From Cupriavidus sp. U2 (lineage in GTDB: Bacteria; Pseudomonadota; Gammaproteobacteria; Burkholderiales; Burkholderiaceae), in assembly GCF_009663685.2 (NCBI RefSeq), contig NZ_RCOG02000001.1:186152-250151 (forward strand): a DNA stretch of 64,000 nucleotides. Direction: 5' to 3'. Positions 12,547 to 21,447 of the stretch are shown here, piece after piece (the stretch's first letter is position 1; each line of letters starts with the position of its first letter). The position numbers were made by a program, and so were the translations under genes. The notes beneath the pieces are model-generated. The model saw only the letters and a program-made list of their open reading frames with translations, was not told the DNA's origin and made no database searches.

Positions 12547-14583
12547 TTACTGGGCGAGCGTGGCGCGAACGGTGTCGGCCACATTGTCCACCGTAAAGCC
12601 GAAGTGCTTGAACAGCACGCCAGCCGGAGCCGATTCGCCGAACGTGTCGATGCCGACGACCGCCTGGACCTGGTATTTCCACCAGAAATCGGTCACGCCG
12701 GCTTCCACGGCGACGCGCGGCACGCCGGCTGGCAGCACGCTGGCCTTGTAGGCGGCGTCCTGCTTGTCGAACACCGTCGTGGCGGGTACCGACACCACGC
12801 GCACATGCACGCCCTCGGCGGCCAGCGCATCGGCGGCGCCCACGGCCAGGCCCACTTCCGAGCCCGTGGCCAGGATCACGGCGTCCGGACGCCCGGTGCG
12901 CGGGTTCTTCGCATCGCGCAGCACGTAGCCGCCGCGCGCGATATTGGCACGCGTGACATCGTCGCGCTTCTGGAACGGCAGGTTCTGGCGGCTGAAGATC
13001 AGGCAGCTCGGGCCGTTCGTGCGGCGGATCGACTCGGCCCAGGCCACGGCCGTTTCGGTCGTGTCGGCGGTACGCCAGACGTCCATGTTCGGGATCAGGC
13101 GCAGGCTGGCCACATGCTCGATCGACTGGTGCGTCGGGCCGTCTTCGCCCAGGCCGATCGAATCGTGCGTGAACACGAACAGCGTGCGGATCTTCATCAG
13201 CGCGGCCATGCGCAGCGCATTGCGGCTGTAGTCCGAGAACGTCAGGAACGTGGCGCCGTAGGGCACGTAGCCGCCATGCAGCGTGATGCCGTTCATGATG
13301 GCGCTCATGCCGAATTCGCGCACACCGTAGTTGATGTGGTTGCCCCATGCATCCACGCGCACCGCCTGGGTGCCCGACCAGTTGGTCAGGTTCGAGCCGG
13401 TCAGGTCGGCCGAGCCGCCCAGGAATTCCGGCAGCACGGGTGCGAACGCCTCGATGGTGTTCTGGCTGGCCTTGCGCGTGGCGATCGTCTCGGCCTTTTC
13501 CTCGCACTTGGCGATGAAGGCATCGACCGCGGCATCGAACGCGCCCGGCAGTTCGCCGCGCATGCGGCGCTTGAATTCGCCGGCTTCATACGGATGCACT
13601 TCGGCGTAGGCGTCGAACAGCGCGTCCCAGGCCTTTTCCAGCGCGCTGCCGGTGGCCTTGGCGTTCCAGGCGTTGTACACGTCTTCCGGCAGTTCGAACG
13701 GGGCGTGGGCCCAGCCCAGCGCCTCGCGCGTGGCCAGCACTTCGGCGCCGCCCAGCGGGGCGCCGTGCACGTCGTGGCCGCCTTCCTTGTTCGGCGCGCC
13801 CTTGCCGATGATCGTGCGGCAGCAGATCAGCGTCGGCTTGTCGCTGGCCTTGGCCTGGGCGATGGCGTTGTCCACCGCCACCACGTCGTGGCCGTCCACG
13901 CCGCGGATCACGTTCCAGCCGTAGGCCTCGAAACGCTTCGGCGTGTCGTCGGCAAACCAGTGCACCACGTCGCCGTCGATCGAGATGCCGTTGTCATCCC
14001 ACAGCGCGATCAGCTTGTTCAGCCTCAGCGTGCCGGCCAGCGAGCAGGCTTCGTGGCTGATGCCTTCCATCAGGCAGCCGTCGCCCATGAACACGTAGGT
14101 GTGATGGTTGACGATGTCGAAGCCCGGGCGGTTGAATTCCTCGGCCAGCAGGCGCTCGGCCAGTGCCATGCCCACCGCGTTGGTGATGCCCTGGCCCAGC
14201 GGGCCGGTGGTCGTTTCCACGCCCGGGGTGATGCCGTATTCCGGGTGGCCGGCGGTCTTGCTGTGCAGCTGGCGGAAGTTGCGCAGCTCTTCCACCGGCA
14301 GGTCGTAGCCGGTCAGATGCAGCAAGGCATAAATCAGCATCGATCCGTGGCCGTTAGAGAGCACGAAGCGGTCGCGGTCGGCCCAGTGCGGATTGACCGG
14401 GTTATGCTTCAGGTGCCGCCCCCACAGCGCCACGGCGATGTCCGCCATACCCATCGGCGCGCCGGGGTGACCGGAGTTGGCCTGCTGGACGGCATCCATG
14501 GCAAGCACGCGGATGGCATCGGCCATCAGCTTGACGGGTTGATTGGCAAAAGGACTGGTTGCGGGATGGGCGAGGGCAGACAT
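12547..14583 (-). CDS. tkt: Transketolase
   Basis: A 678-residue thiamine-diphosphate enzyme exchanging two-carbon units in the pentose phosphate pathway. The N-terminal domain has [18 protein letters not shown] and the ThDP-binding [13 protein letters not shown] motif; the pyrimidine domain has [17 protein letters not shown] sequence ([14 protein letters not shown]) and [13 protein letters not shown]; the C-terminal domain has [11 protein letters not shown]. The ATG at 14583 ([12 protein letters not shown]) is taken; a longer frame upstream overlaps the divergent gene. gap follows on the same strand. Confidence 0.97.
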   Translation of the reverse strand: MSALAHPATSPFANQPVKLMADAIRVLAMDAVQQANSGHPGAPMGMADIAVALWGRHLKHNPVNPHWADRDRFVLSNGHGSMLIYALLHLTGYDLPVEELRNFRQLHSKTAGHPEYGITPGVETTTGPLGQGITNAVGMALAERLLAEEFNRPGFDIVNHHTYVFMGDGCLMEGISHEACSLAGTLRLNKLIALWDDNGISIDGDVVHWFADDTPKRFEAYGWNVIRGVDGHDVVAVDNAIAQAKASDKPTLICCRTIIGKGAPNKEGGHDVHGAPLGGAEVLATREALGWAHAPFELPEDVYNAWNAKATGSALEKAWDALFDAYAEVHPYEAGEFKRRMRGELPGAFDAAVDAFIAKCEEKAETIATRKASQNTIEAFAPVLPEFLGGSADLTGSNLTNWSGTQAVRVDAWGNHINYGVREFGMSAIMNGITLHGGYVPYGATFLTFSDYSRNALRMAALMKIRTLFVFTHDSIGLGEDGPTHQSIEHVASLRLIPNMDVWRTADTTETAVAWAESIRRTNGPSCLIFSRQNLPFQKRDDVTRANIARGGYVLRDAKNPRTGRPDAVILATGSEVGLAVGAADALAAEGVHVRVVSVPATTVFDKQDAAYKASVLPAGVPRVAVEAGVTDFWWKYQVQAVVGIDTFGESAPAGVLFKHFGFTVDNVADTVRATLAQ

Positions 14584-14644
14584 GCGAGAACCTGACGGCG
14601 GGAAAACCGCAATTTTAGCAGAAGCAGGCGGCATTTCCGGACGC

Positions 14645-15556
14645 ATGGACGCACCGCGACGGGGGTCTCAGACGTGGACCGAATGGCTGGCGCCGGGTGT
14701 CGGCACCACGCTGTGCGATATCGCCGTGCTGGCCGCGGCGCGCACGCCCCACCAGCAGGTTGAAATCGGCGAGAACGCGATATTTGGCCGTATTTTCCGG
14801 CTCGATGGACGCGTAATGAGCACCGAAGCCGACGCCCATATCCAGCATGAGCTGATGACCGTGCCGATGGCGGCAGTGCATGGTTCGCCACGTAGCGCCC
14901 TGGTCGTGGGCGGCGGCGACGGCGGATCGGCCTTCGAACTGCTGCGAATTCCCACCATGCGGGAAGTGGTAGTGGCCGAACTCGATGCCGAAGTCGTCCG
15001 CCTGGCGCGCGAATGGCTGCCCGGGATACACCGTGGCGCCCTGGACGAGCCGGGCGATCCGCGCCTGCACCTGGCCATTGGCGACGGGCTGGGCCTGATG
15101 GAAGCGTTTGCGCGGGCCGGCCGCCAGTTCGACCTGATCGTCTACGACCTGACCGAAGCCGACGACGGCAGCCCGGCAGCCGCCCTGTTCGCGCCGCACG
15201 GCCTGCAGACGGCACGGCGCTGCCTGACCGCCGGCGGCGCGATGTCGCTGCATCTGGGTCCGCCGTGGCACCGGCCGGAGGCCACGCAGCTGCTGCTGGC
15301 GCGCCTGCGCCAGGTATTCCGGAACGTGGCACCGCTGACCACGTTCGTGCCGGCGTACGGTGCGCTGTGGGGAATCGCGCTGGCCAGCGATACGCTGGAC
15401 ATCGCGGCCCACCCGCCCGAGCGCATTGCGGCGCGCCTGCAACAGTGGGGGCTCGATGGCGCGCTGCGCGCCTACCACGCCGGGCTGCACCCGGCGCTGT
15501 TCAACCATCCACGCCATTTGCAGGCGATCTTCGACAGCGCAGGCCGTCCCGCGTAA
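14645..15556 (+). CDS. Spermidine synthase-like aminopropyltransferase
   Basis: A 303-residue protein of the polyamine aminopropyltransferase (SpeE) family. The sequence shows the SAM/dcSAM-binding [18 protein letters not shown] near residue 80, the acidic [12 protein letters not shown] strand and the [10 protein letters not shown] loop where the catalytic Asp normally sits. In canonical SpeE this loop is DSTDP; the altered loop leaves open which amine is used, or whether a plain methyltransferase-like role has taken over. The ATG at 14645 follows a GGCGG stretch; in-frame ATGs at 14582 and upstream would overlap tkt. No speD is nearby. Confidence 0.82.
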   Translation: MDAPRRGSQTWTEWLAPGVGTTLCDIAVLAAARTPHQQVEIGENAIFGRIFRLDGRVMSTEADAHIQHELMTVPMAAVHGSPRSALVVGGGDGGSAFELLRIPTMREVVVAELDAEVVRLAREWLPGIHRGALDEPGDPRLHLAIGDGLGLMEAFARAGRQFDLIVYDLTEADDGSPAAALFAPHGLQTARRCLTAGGAMSLHLGPPWHRPEATQLLLARLRQVFRNVAPLTTFVPAYGALWGIALASDTLDIAAHPPERIAARLQQWGLDGALRAYHAGLHPALFNHPRHLQAIFDSAGRPA

Positions 15557-15618
15557 CATGCACAAACGCCCCGCCGCTGCCTTGCGCGCGGAGCTTTCGT
15601 GCCATCCGGGAGACCCGC

Positions 15619-16053
15619 ATGTCCAGACCGCCCAACACGCCCTGGCTGACGCCCTATCTCACGGTCGCCAGCGGACGCGCCGCCCTTGATTTCTACCAAA
15701 GGGCATTCGGCTTCAAAGCCGGGCATGTCGTCGATGAGAACGGCGTGCCGACCCACGCCGAAATGCACTACCAGGGCCAGATCGTCATCATGTTCGCGCC
15801 CGAGGGCGCCTGGGGCAGCACGGCCCGTACGCCGCGCTCCATGGGCGTGGAAGCGCCGCAGACGTTCTACCTGTATTGCGAGGATGTCGACGCGCTGTAC
15901 GCACAGGCCACGGGCGCCGGCGCAACCAGCGTCATGCCGCCCGCCGACCAGTTCTGGGGCGACAGATACTGCATGGTCGAAGATCCCGATGGATACCGAT
16001 GGGGCTTTGCCACGCCGCTGGCCAAGGCTCCGGACGCCAAACCCATCCCTTGA
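15619..16053 (+). CDS. VOC (glyoxalase/PhnB-like) family protein
   Basis: A 144-residue vicinal-oxygen-chelate fold protein. Two beta-alpha-beta-beta-beta units are recognisable: TPYLTVASGRAALDFYQRAF at the start and FYLYCEDVDALYAQATGAGA in the second half, ending with MVEDPDGYRWGFAT, where the Glu and the C-terminal strand are typical of PhnB/glyoxalase-like members. Substrate is unknown; possible roles are small-molecule isomerase, dioxygenase or resistance protein. A GGGAGA site precedes the ATG. Its stop codon overlaps the start of rsmE by one base, so the two are probably translated from one message. Confidence 0.85.
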   Translation: MSRPPNTPWLTPYLTVASGRAALDFYQRAFGFKAGHVVDENGVPTHAEMHYQGQIVIMFAPEGAWGSTARTPRSMGVEAPQTFYLYCEDVDALYAQATGAGATSVMPPADQFWGDRYCMVEDPDGYRWGFATPLAKAPDAKPIP

Positions 16054-16796
16054 TGCCTCCCAGATTCTTTGTCGATGCGGCGCTGGCCGCCGATGCCGTA
16101 TTGGATTTGCCCGAAGCCGTAGTGCGCCATGTGCAGGTGCTGCGCCTGGCCCCGGGCGACGCCGTCACGCTGTTCAACGGCCAGGGCGGCAGCCATGCCG
16201 CCACCCTCGCCGAGATCGGCAAGCGTCACGCCACCGCGCAGATTGGCGCGCATGACGCCTCCGATGCCGAAGCGCCGTTTGCGGTCACGCTGGCGCAAGG
16301 CCTGGCCGGCGGCGACAAGATGGACTGGCTGATCGAAAAGGCCGTGGAGCTGGGCGTGGCCGCCATCCAGCCGCTGCAGGCCGCCCGCTCGGTCGTGCGC
16401 CTGTCCGGCGACCGCGCGCTCAAGCGCCAGGCACACTGGCAGGCGCTGGTGCAGGCCGCATGCGAACAATGTGGCCGCAATCGCTTGCCGCATCTGGCGC
16501 CGGTCGCTACTTTTGAAGCGTGGCTGGCGGCAGCGCCCGCCACCGGCGCCCGGCTGCTGCTGTCGCCGCGTGCCACGGGGTCGCTGCCCGAGCTTGCCCA
16601 GGCGCATCGCGACGCCTGGCGTACCGAAGGGGTGACACTGCTGATCGGCCCCGAGGGGGGCCTTTCCCCGGACGAAGAAGACGCCGCGCGGCGTGCCGGT
16701 TTTATCGGCGTGTCACTCGGGCCGCGCATCCTGCGCACGGAAACCGCCGGGCTGGCTTGCCTGGCAACGCTGAACGCCATCCTTGGCGGATTTTGA
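16053..16796 (+). CDS. rsmE: 16S rRNA (uracil1498-N3)-methyltransferase
   Basis: A 247-residue SPOUT-fold enzyme that methylates U1498 of 16S rRNA. It opens MPPRFFVDAALA with the small PUA-like domain (VVRHVQVLRLAPGDAVTLFNGQGG), then has GDKMDWLIEKAVELGVAAIQP and the knot motif LLIGPEGGLSPDEEDAARRAG followed by LGPRILRTETAGLACLA. All conserved RsmE elements are present. Its ATG overlaps the TGA of the preceding VOC gene, which indicates translational coupling. Confidence 0.96.
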   Translation: MPPRFFVDAALAADAVLDLPEAVVRHVQVLRLAPGDAVTLFNGQGGSHAATLAEIGKRHATAQIGAHDASDAEAPFAVTLAQGLAGGDKMDWLIEKAVELGVAAIQPLQAARSVVRLSGDRALKRQAHWQALVQAACEQCGRNRLPHLAPVATFEAWLAAAPATGARLLLSPRATGSLPELAQAHRDAWRTEGVTLLIGPEGGLSPDEEDAARRAGFIGVSLGPRILRTETAGLACLATLNAILGGF

Positions 16797-16811
16797 GATA
16801 AGGAGTCTGAG

Positions 16812-17417
16812 ATGGGACTACTCGATAGCGTACTCGGGGGCGTGCTCGGCCAGCTTGGCGGCCAGCATCAGGAAGGCCAGTCCGGCGGCATGAATCCGAA
16901 GCTGATGATGGCCCTGGGCCTGCTGGCGATGCTGGCCATGCGGCACAAGAGCCAGGGGGCCGACGGCAGCGTGGCGCCGGCCGATGCCGGCGACAATCCG
17001 CTGGGTGGCCTCGGCGGGCTGGGCGGCATGCTCGGTGGCATGCTGGGCGGCGGCAGCGCACGGGCCCCGGGCGGGCTCGACCTGGGTTCGCTGCTCGGTG
17101 GGCTGCTCGGCGGACAGGGCGAAGCCGGCGCATCGGCCCAGGCGATCGGCGCGGCCAGCGGCGGCATCGGCGCGTTGCGCGACATCCTGGCGCAGGCGGG
17201 ACTGGGCCAGCAGGTGGACTCCTGGATCGGCACCGGCGCCAATCAGGCCGTCAGCGCCAATGACCTGTCGGCGGCGCTGGGCCACACCGGCGCGCTGCAG
17301 TCGCTGGCTGAAACCACCGGCATGTCGTCGGACGATGTGGCCGCCAGTCTCAGCGAAGGCCTGCCCGAACTGATCGACCGCCTGACACCGACCGGCCAGG
17401 TGCCTCCCGCGGCCTGA
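16812..17417 (+). CDS. YidB/DUF937 family protein
   Basis: A 201-residue glycine-rich protein. It opens MGLLDSVLGGVLGQLGGQHQ, typical for the YidB family, continues with a Gly/Leu-rich low-complexity centre, and ends in a helical domain (LRDILAQAGLGQQVDSWIG; LSAALGHTGALQSLAETTG; GLPELIDRLTPTGQVP) characteristic of DUF937/YidB. No catalytic motif is seen and no function is established. It is 15 bases after rsmE with AAGGAG just upstream, so it is likely the last gene of that transcript, ahead of a perfect terminator. Confidence 0.85.
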   Translation: MGLLDSVLGGVLGQLGGQHQEGQSGGMNPKLMMALGLLAMLAMRHKSQGADGSVAPADAGDNPLGGLGGLGGMLGGMLGGGSARAPGGLDLGSLLGGLLGGQGEAGASAQAIGAASGGIGALRDILAQAGLGQQVDSWIGTGANQAVSANDLSAALGHTGALQSLAETTGMSSDDVAASLSEGLPELIDRLTPTGQVPPAA

Positions 17418-17455
17418 TGCGTCGGCCGGCCGGGGACGCTTTCCGAAGCACAAAC

Positions 17456-17485
17456 AAAAAGCCCGCTGACACCAGCGGGCTTTTT
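17456..17485. terminator. Bidirectional terminator between yidB-like gene and barstar gene
   Basis: Perfect 12-base arms (17456-17467 and 17474-17485) with a 6-base loop; the outer five pairs are A on the left and T on the right, giving a T-run on both strands. It serves the convergent YidB-like and barstar genes. Confidence 0.9.
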
Positions 17486-17507
17486 CGTGGGCGATTCGCT
17501 CGGACCG

Positions 17508-18116
17508 TCAGGCGAACGAGTAGAACACCCGGAACTGCACCTTGCGCTCGCCCCAGAACTCGGCGGCGTCGCGGAACACGTCCAGCAGCACTTCGCGGGC
17601 TTCCTTGTCGAACTTCTGCGCGATCGGCAGGCCTTCGAGGACGATCACGAAACCCGGCTGCGGCCCCGCCTTGTGGATCATGTCGGTCAGGCAGTCGGAC
17701 AAGGCATCGAAATTCTTGCCGAAATGCTTCGGAAACGTGAACTCGGTAGCGATACGCTCAAGAATCTCGGCCTTGCTCGCGCAGTCGGCACAGTTCGCGT
17801 ACAGGAAATGCTGATTCAGCGCGGCGGCTGCCTGGGCCAGCTCGGGCACGCGGAACGCGCGGATCGACTGGACGATATTAGGGCGCACCGTCTTGAACAG
17901 ATTCATGGCTCCCTCGTTGGTGCCGTCGTCAGCCCATGTGGCCATGACGGGGGCACAGGCGGGCGGAAGTCGGGGCGTCAGATCCTGGCGCGGCATCATC
18001 AGCACGTTGTCGTAAAGGTTCTGGGCCTGATGGTGAGCCCGTTGCCAGCCATCTCCGGCGCCGCGCTCCTCGCGGGCGGCAAGGGCGTCGCCCAATCCGA
18101 AAATGTCAGTCATCAT
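17508..18116 (-). CDS. Barstar-family ribonuclease inhibitor
   Basis: The C-terminal half is a clear barstar fold: residues matching FPKHFGKNFDALSDCLTDM, with the helix that in barstar plugs the RNase active site, then PQPGFVIVLEGLPIAQKF and a final strand. It should bind and silence the RNase encoded directly upstream. The long frame (202 residues) starts at 18116 and overlaps the RNase stop by 4 bases (ATGA), suggesting coupled translation. A second ATG at 17906 (MNLFKTVRPNIVQ) has a strong GAGGGA site and would give 132 residues, nearer the size of known barstars. Codon use of the extra 70 residues looks coding, so both forms are possible. N-terminal extension function unknown. Confidence 0.85.
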   Translation of the reverse strand: MMTDIFGLGDALAAREERGAGDGWQRAHHQAQNLYDNVLMMPRQDLTPRLPPACAPVMATWADDGTNEGAMNLFKTVRPNIVQSIRAFRVPELAQAAAALNQHFLYANCADCASKAEILERIATEFTFPKHFGKNFDALSDCLTDMIHKAGPQPGFVIVLEGLPIAQKFDKEAREVLLDVFRDAAEFWGERKVQFRVFYSFA

Positions 18117-18565
18117 TTGGTTATCCGTTTGAAACTGTTGTAGTGGTCTTCCGTGTAGTAGCAGTCGTTGGCGGCGCGTTGATCACCACCGCAAACTATC
18201 CGCTTGGCTCCCCGATTCCGGCTTTTGCTGTTCTTGACGGTGTATTCGCGGTAATACCCGCGAGGCTGCTGCGGCAGGATGCGTTCGTAGTTGCCGAACC
18301 GCGAACCATCCTTGTCATACGGAAACGGGCCGCCGGCCTCTATCAGGTCCAGCGTTTGCCGCGCCTCGTTGGGCAACTGCTGTGCCGGGATGGTTCCCAC
18401 CCCGGACACGTCGGGCGACTGCCTTGCCATCGCGCCTTGCGGCGACAGGACCAGCGCCATCGATAGCGCCGCGCCAGCCAACACGTGGCCCAGGCTTCGC
18501 GCCAGACTCAGGGACTGCCAATGTGACTGCCGCTGCGACTGGCTTTGAGAAATCCGGGAACCCAC
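18113..18565 (-). CDS. Secreted barnase/RNase Sa-type guanyl ribonuclease
   Basis: A roughly 150-residue extracellular or periplasmic ribonuclease of the N1/T1/Sa family. After a signal-like segment (LARSLGHVLAGAALSMALVL, cleavage probably after GAMA) the mature part shows YYREYTVKNSKSRNRGAKRIV with the catalytic Glu and Arg, and DCYYTEDHYNSFKRI with the catalytic His. A Cys pair (CGGDQ...NDC) may form a disulfide. The start is uncertain: the frame opens with GTG at 18565 without a visible ribosome-binding site. The barstar-like inhibitor follows with a 4-base overlap, so poison and protector are made from one message. Confidence 0.88.
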   Translation of the reverse strand: MGSRISQSQSQRQSHWQSLSLARSLGHVLAGAALSMALVLSPQGAMARQSPDVSGVGTIPAQQLPNEARQTLDLIEAGGPFPYDKDGSRFGNYERILPQQPRGYYREYTVKNSKSRNRGAKRIVCGGDQRAANDCYYTEDHYNSFKRITK

Positions 18566-18888
18566 GATAGTGAATGAATCGTTGGCGAAAGTTGATGGCG
18601 GGTCATTCCGGCATCGCCTCGGTCTCTTTTCGGACCCAAAGCCGCTACCGGCACGCCCAGGCGAGCGTCCGCATTCAAAGGCGTAAGGTTACGCGCAAGT
18701 CCATCATTAATCAATCCCTGCGCCCGGACGCCGCGAATTTCCTCAATTGTTTCAACATGTTATTGATATGTGTGCGCATACTAACCGCGCAGGCGGCGAT
18801 TTGACGCGGGCATGAAAAAGCCGGGCGAACCCGGCTCTTGCACCACATGGCTCCGGCGGCCGGACCTGGCCGCCGGTAAAACCGCCGA
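18566..18888. other. Intergenic region between RNase gene and maeB
   Basis: About 320 bases without a gene. The middle (about 18700-18790) is clearly more AT-rich than its surroundings and may carry the promoter of the RNase-barstar unit, although no convincing -35/-10 pair was found. The right end holds the maeB terminator. Confidence 0.5.
18815..18836 (-). terminator. Rho-independent terminator of maeB
   Basis: Seven-base arms 18819-18825 and 18830-18836 around a TTCG loop (minus-strand reading), followed on the minus strand by five T residues. Located just after the maeB stop codon. Confidence 0.88.
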
Positions 18889-21213
18889 TCAGACCTTGGC
18901 GGCGGCGTCCACCACCACCAGCGCCGTCATGTTGACGATACGGCGCACGGTGGCCGACGGCGTCAGGATGTGAACCGGCGCCTTCACGCCCAGCAGGATC
19001 GGACCGATGGCCACGTTGTTGCCGGCCGCCACCTTGAGCAGGTTGTACGAAATGTTGGCCGCGTCGATGTTCGGGCACACCAGCAGGTTGGCTTCGCCCT
19101 TGAGCGAGCCGTCCGGCACCAGCGAATCGCGCAGCTTTTGATCCAGCGCGCTGTCGCCGTGCATTTCGCCGTCGACTTCCAGTTCCGGCGCGCGCTCGCG
19201 CAGGATGGCCAGCGTTTCGCGCATCTTGCGGGCCGACGGGGCTTCCGACGTACCGAAGTTCGAGTGCGACAGCAGGCCAACCTTGGGCTCGATGCCGAAG
19301 CGTTTCAGTTCCTCGGCGGCCATCAGCGTGATTTCGGCCAGCTCGGCGGCGGTCGGATCGATGTTGACGTGCGTGTCCACCAGGAAGATCTGGCGGCCCG
19401 GCAGCACCAGGCCGTTCATCGCGGCGTAGACGCAGTTGGTACCGCCCAGCACCTGGTCGATGTAGCGCAGGTGGGCCGCAGTCGTACTGACCGTGCCGCA
19501 GATCATGCCGTCGGCCTCGCCCCGCTTGACCAGCATCGCGCCGATCAGCGTGGTGCGGCGGCGCATTTCCAGCTTGGCGTACTGCTGCGTGATGCCTTCG
19601 CGGGCCATCATGCGGTAGTAGGCGTCCGAATAGTCGCGGAAGCGGTCGTCGTGCTCGGGGTTGACCACGGTGAAGTCCACACCCATGCGCAGGCGCAGGC
19701 CGAAGCGTTCGATACGGTGCGACAGCACGGCCGGACGGCCGATCAGGATCGGGTTGGCCAGCTTTTCGTCGACGATCACCTGCACGGCACGCAGCACGCG
19801 CTCTTCTTCACCCTCGGCAAAGACGATGCGCTTCTTTTCCATCTCCACCTTGCGCGCGGCCGCGTAGATCGGCTTCATCAGCGTGCCCGAGTGGTAGACG
19901 AACTGCTGCAGCTGCAGGCGGTAGGCGTCCATGTCCTCGATCGGACGCGCGGCCACGCCCGACTTGGCGGCGGCTTCCGCCACGGCCGGTGCGATCTTGA
20001 CGATCAGGCGCGGATCGAACGGCTTCGGGATCAGGTATTCGGGGCCGAACGACAGGTCCTGGATACCGTAGGCCGAGGCCACGATATCGCTCTGTTCCTG
20101 GCGCGCCAGTTCCGCCACGGCATTGGCGGCGGCGATTTCCATTTCACGCGTGATCGTGGTGGCGCCGCAATCGAGCGCGCCACGGAAGATGAACGGGAAG
20201 CAGAGAACGTTGTTGACCTGGTTGGGGTAGTCGGTGCGGCCCGTGGCCATCACGGCGTCCGGACGGATTTCCTTGACCAGTTCCGGCATGATTTCCGGAT
20301 TCGGGTTGGCCAGCGCCAGCACCAGCGGCTTGTCGGCCATCTTCTGCACCATCTCGGGCTTCAGCACGCCGGCGGCGGACAGGCCCAGGAAGATGTCTGC
20401 GTCGTCGATGACTTCACCCAGGCGGCGCTTGTCGGTCTTCTGCGCGAAGCGTGCCTTTTCCGGGTCCATCAGCTCGGTACGGCCTTCGTACACCACACCG
20501 GCCAGGTCCGTCACCCAGATGTTCTCGATGGGCAGGCCCAGGTCCACGAGCAGGTCCAGGCAGGCCAGCGCGGCGGCGCCAGCGCCCGAGGCCACCAGCT
20601 TGACCTTCGAGATGTCCTTGCCCACCACCTTCAGGCCGTTGATCACGGCGGCGCCCACCACGATGGCGGTACCGTGCTGGTCGTCGTGGAAGACGGGAAT
20701 CTTCATCCGTTCGCGCAGCTTGCGCTCCACGTAGAAGCACTCCGGCGCCTTGATGTCTTCGAGGTTGATCCCACCGAACGTCGGCTCCAGCGACGCGATG
20801 ATGTCAACCAGCTTTTCGGGGTCCGTCTCGTCGATTTCGATGTCGAAGACGTCGATACCGGCGAACTTCTTGAACAGGCCGGCCTTGCCTTCCATCACCG
20901 GCTTGGACGCCGCGGCGCCGATATTGCCCAGGCCCAGCACGGCGGTGCCGTTGGTGATCACGGCCACGAGGTTGCCCCGGGCGGTGTAACGGAACGAATC
21001 GGCCGGGTTGGCGACGATCTCCTCGCACGCGGCGGCCACACCCGGCGAATAGGCCAGGGCCAGGTCGCGCTGGTTCGACAGCGGCTTGGTCGGGGTGACG
21101 GAAATCTTGCCGGGGGTCGGAAACTCGTGATATTCGAGTGCGGCCTTGCGCAGCGCCTCACGCTGCTGCTGTTTCAGATCGTCTTGGGACGGGGACTGCT
21201 GAGGGCTTGTCAT
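18889..21213 (-). CDS. maeB: NADP-dependent malic enzyme (malic enzyme-phosphotransacetylase fusion)
   Basis: A 774-residue MaeB. The N-terminal half (to about residue 430) is malic enzyme: [32 protein letters not shown] with the metal-binding Asp pair, [17 protein letters not shown] for NADP and ALANPNPEI. The C-terminal third is a phosphotransacetylase-like domain ([50 protein letters not shown]) that in this family has a regulatory rather than catalytic role. It decarboxylates malate to pyruvate and makes NADPH. The ATG at 21213 ([12 protein letters not shown]) is preferred; the longer frame crosses the promoter. A palindrome covers its promoter (21340-21362). Confidence 0.95.
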   Translation of the reverse strand: MTSPQQSPSQDDLKQQQREALRKAALEYHEFPTPGKISVTPTKPLSNQRDLALAYSPGVAAACEEIVANPADSFRYTARGNLVAVITNGTAVLGLGNIGAAASKPVMEGKAGLFKKFAGIDVFDIEIDETDPEKLVDIIASLEPTFGGINLEDIKAPECFYVERKLRERMKIPVFHDDQHGTAIVVGAAVINGLKVVGKDISKVKLVASGAGAAALACLDLLVDLGLPIENIWVTDLAGVVYEGRTELMDPEKARFAQKTDKRRLGEVIDDADIFLGLSAAGVLKPEMVQKMADKPLVLALANPNPEIMPELVKEIRPDAVMATGRTDYPNQVNNVLCFPFIFRGALDCGATTITREMEIAAANAVAELARQEQSDIVASAYGIQDLSFGPEYLIPKPFDPRLIVKIAPAVAEAAAKSGVAARPIEDMDAYRLQLQQFVYHSGTLMKPIYAAARKVEMEKKRIVFAEGEEERVLRAVQVIVDEKLANPILIGRPAVLSHRIERFGLRLRMGVDFTVVNPEHDDRFRDYSDAYYRMMAREGITQQYAKLEMRRRTTLIGAMLVKRGEADGMICGTVSTTAAHLRYIDQVLGGTNCVYAAMNGLVLPGRQIFLVDTHVNIDPTAAELAEITLMAAEELKRFGIEPKVGLLSHSNFGTSEAPSARKMRETLAILRERAPELEVDGEMHGDSALDQKLRDSLVPDGSLKGEANLLVCPNIDAANISYNLLKVAAGNNVAIGPILLGVKAPVHILTPSATVRRIVNMTALVVVDAAAKV

Positions 21214-21332
21214 CTGCGCATCTTCCGATCGGTGGAGCCGCACTGAATAACGCTGGGAGATCAAGGGCCGGCTCCACGAACCCGTCGTCTCCGCTTGTAC
21301 GCGCTTAAGATTTGCACGCTTAAGGATGGCGC

Positions 21333-21361
21333 ATTTTATATTGTGAAAAACTATTTCACAA
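21333..21361 (-). promoter_or_regulatory. Predicted maeB promoter
   Basis: On the minus strand a TTGTGA -35 box (21361-21356) is separated by 17 bases from a TAAAAT -10 box (21338-21333). The position, about 120 bases upstream of the maeB ATG, is suitable. Sequence match only; no start site is known. Confidence 0.55.
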
Positions 21362-21362
21362 T
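21340..21362. promoter_or_regulatory. Palindromic operator over the maeB promoter
   Basis: Perfect nine-base arms ATTGTGAAA (21340-21348) and TTTCACAAT (21354-21362) around five bases. The palindrome covers the -35 box and nearly the whole spacer of the predicted maeB promoter, so a bound protein would repress maeB. TGTGA and TCACA are nine bases apart, not the six of a CRP site, so the binding protein is probably something else. Confidence 0.65.
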
Positions 21363-21395
21363 GGGCGTTTTGCGCGGGGCACCTTTGCGTTTCGG

Positions 21396-21401
21396 TACAA
21401 T
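21396..21401 (+). promoter_or_regulatory. Possible -10 box for thiL
   Basis: TACAAT, with no convincing -35 element at the normal distance. A transcript from here would start near 21408, leaving about 40 bases before the thiL ATG at 21448 and arguing against the earlier in-frame ATGs. Confidence 0.35.
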
Positions 21402-21447
21402 ATGCCGCATGCCGATGGGCTTGACCAGCCGGTATGCTCCCCACCTG

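Noticed and set aside
12604..14595. 663-codon plus-strand open frame
   Set aside because: Antisense of tkt; shadow frame.
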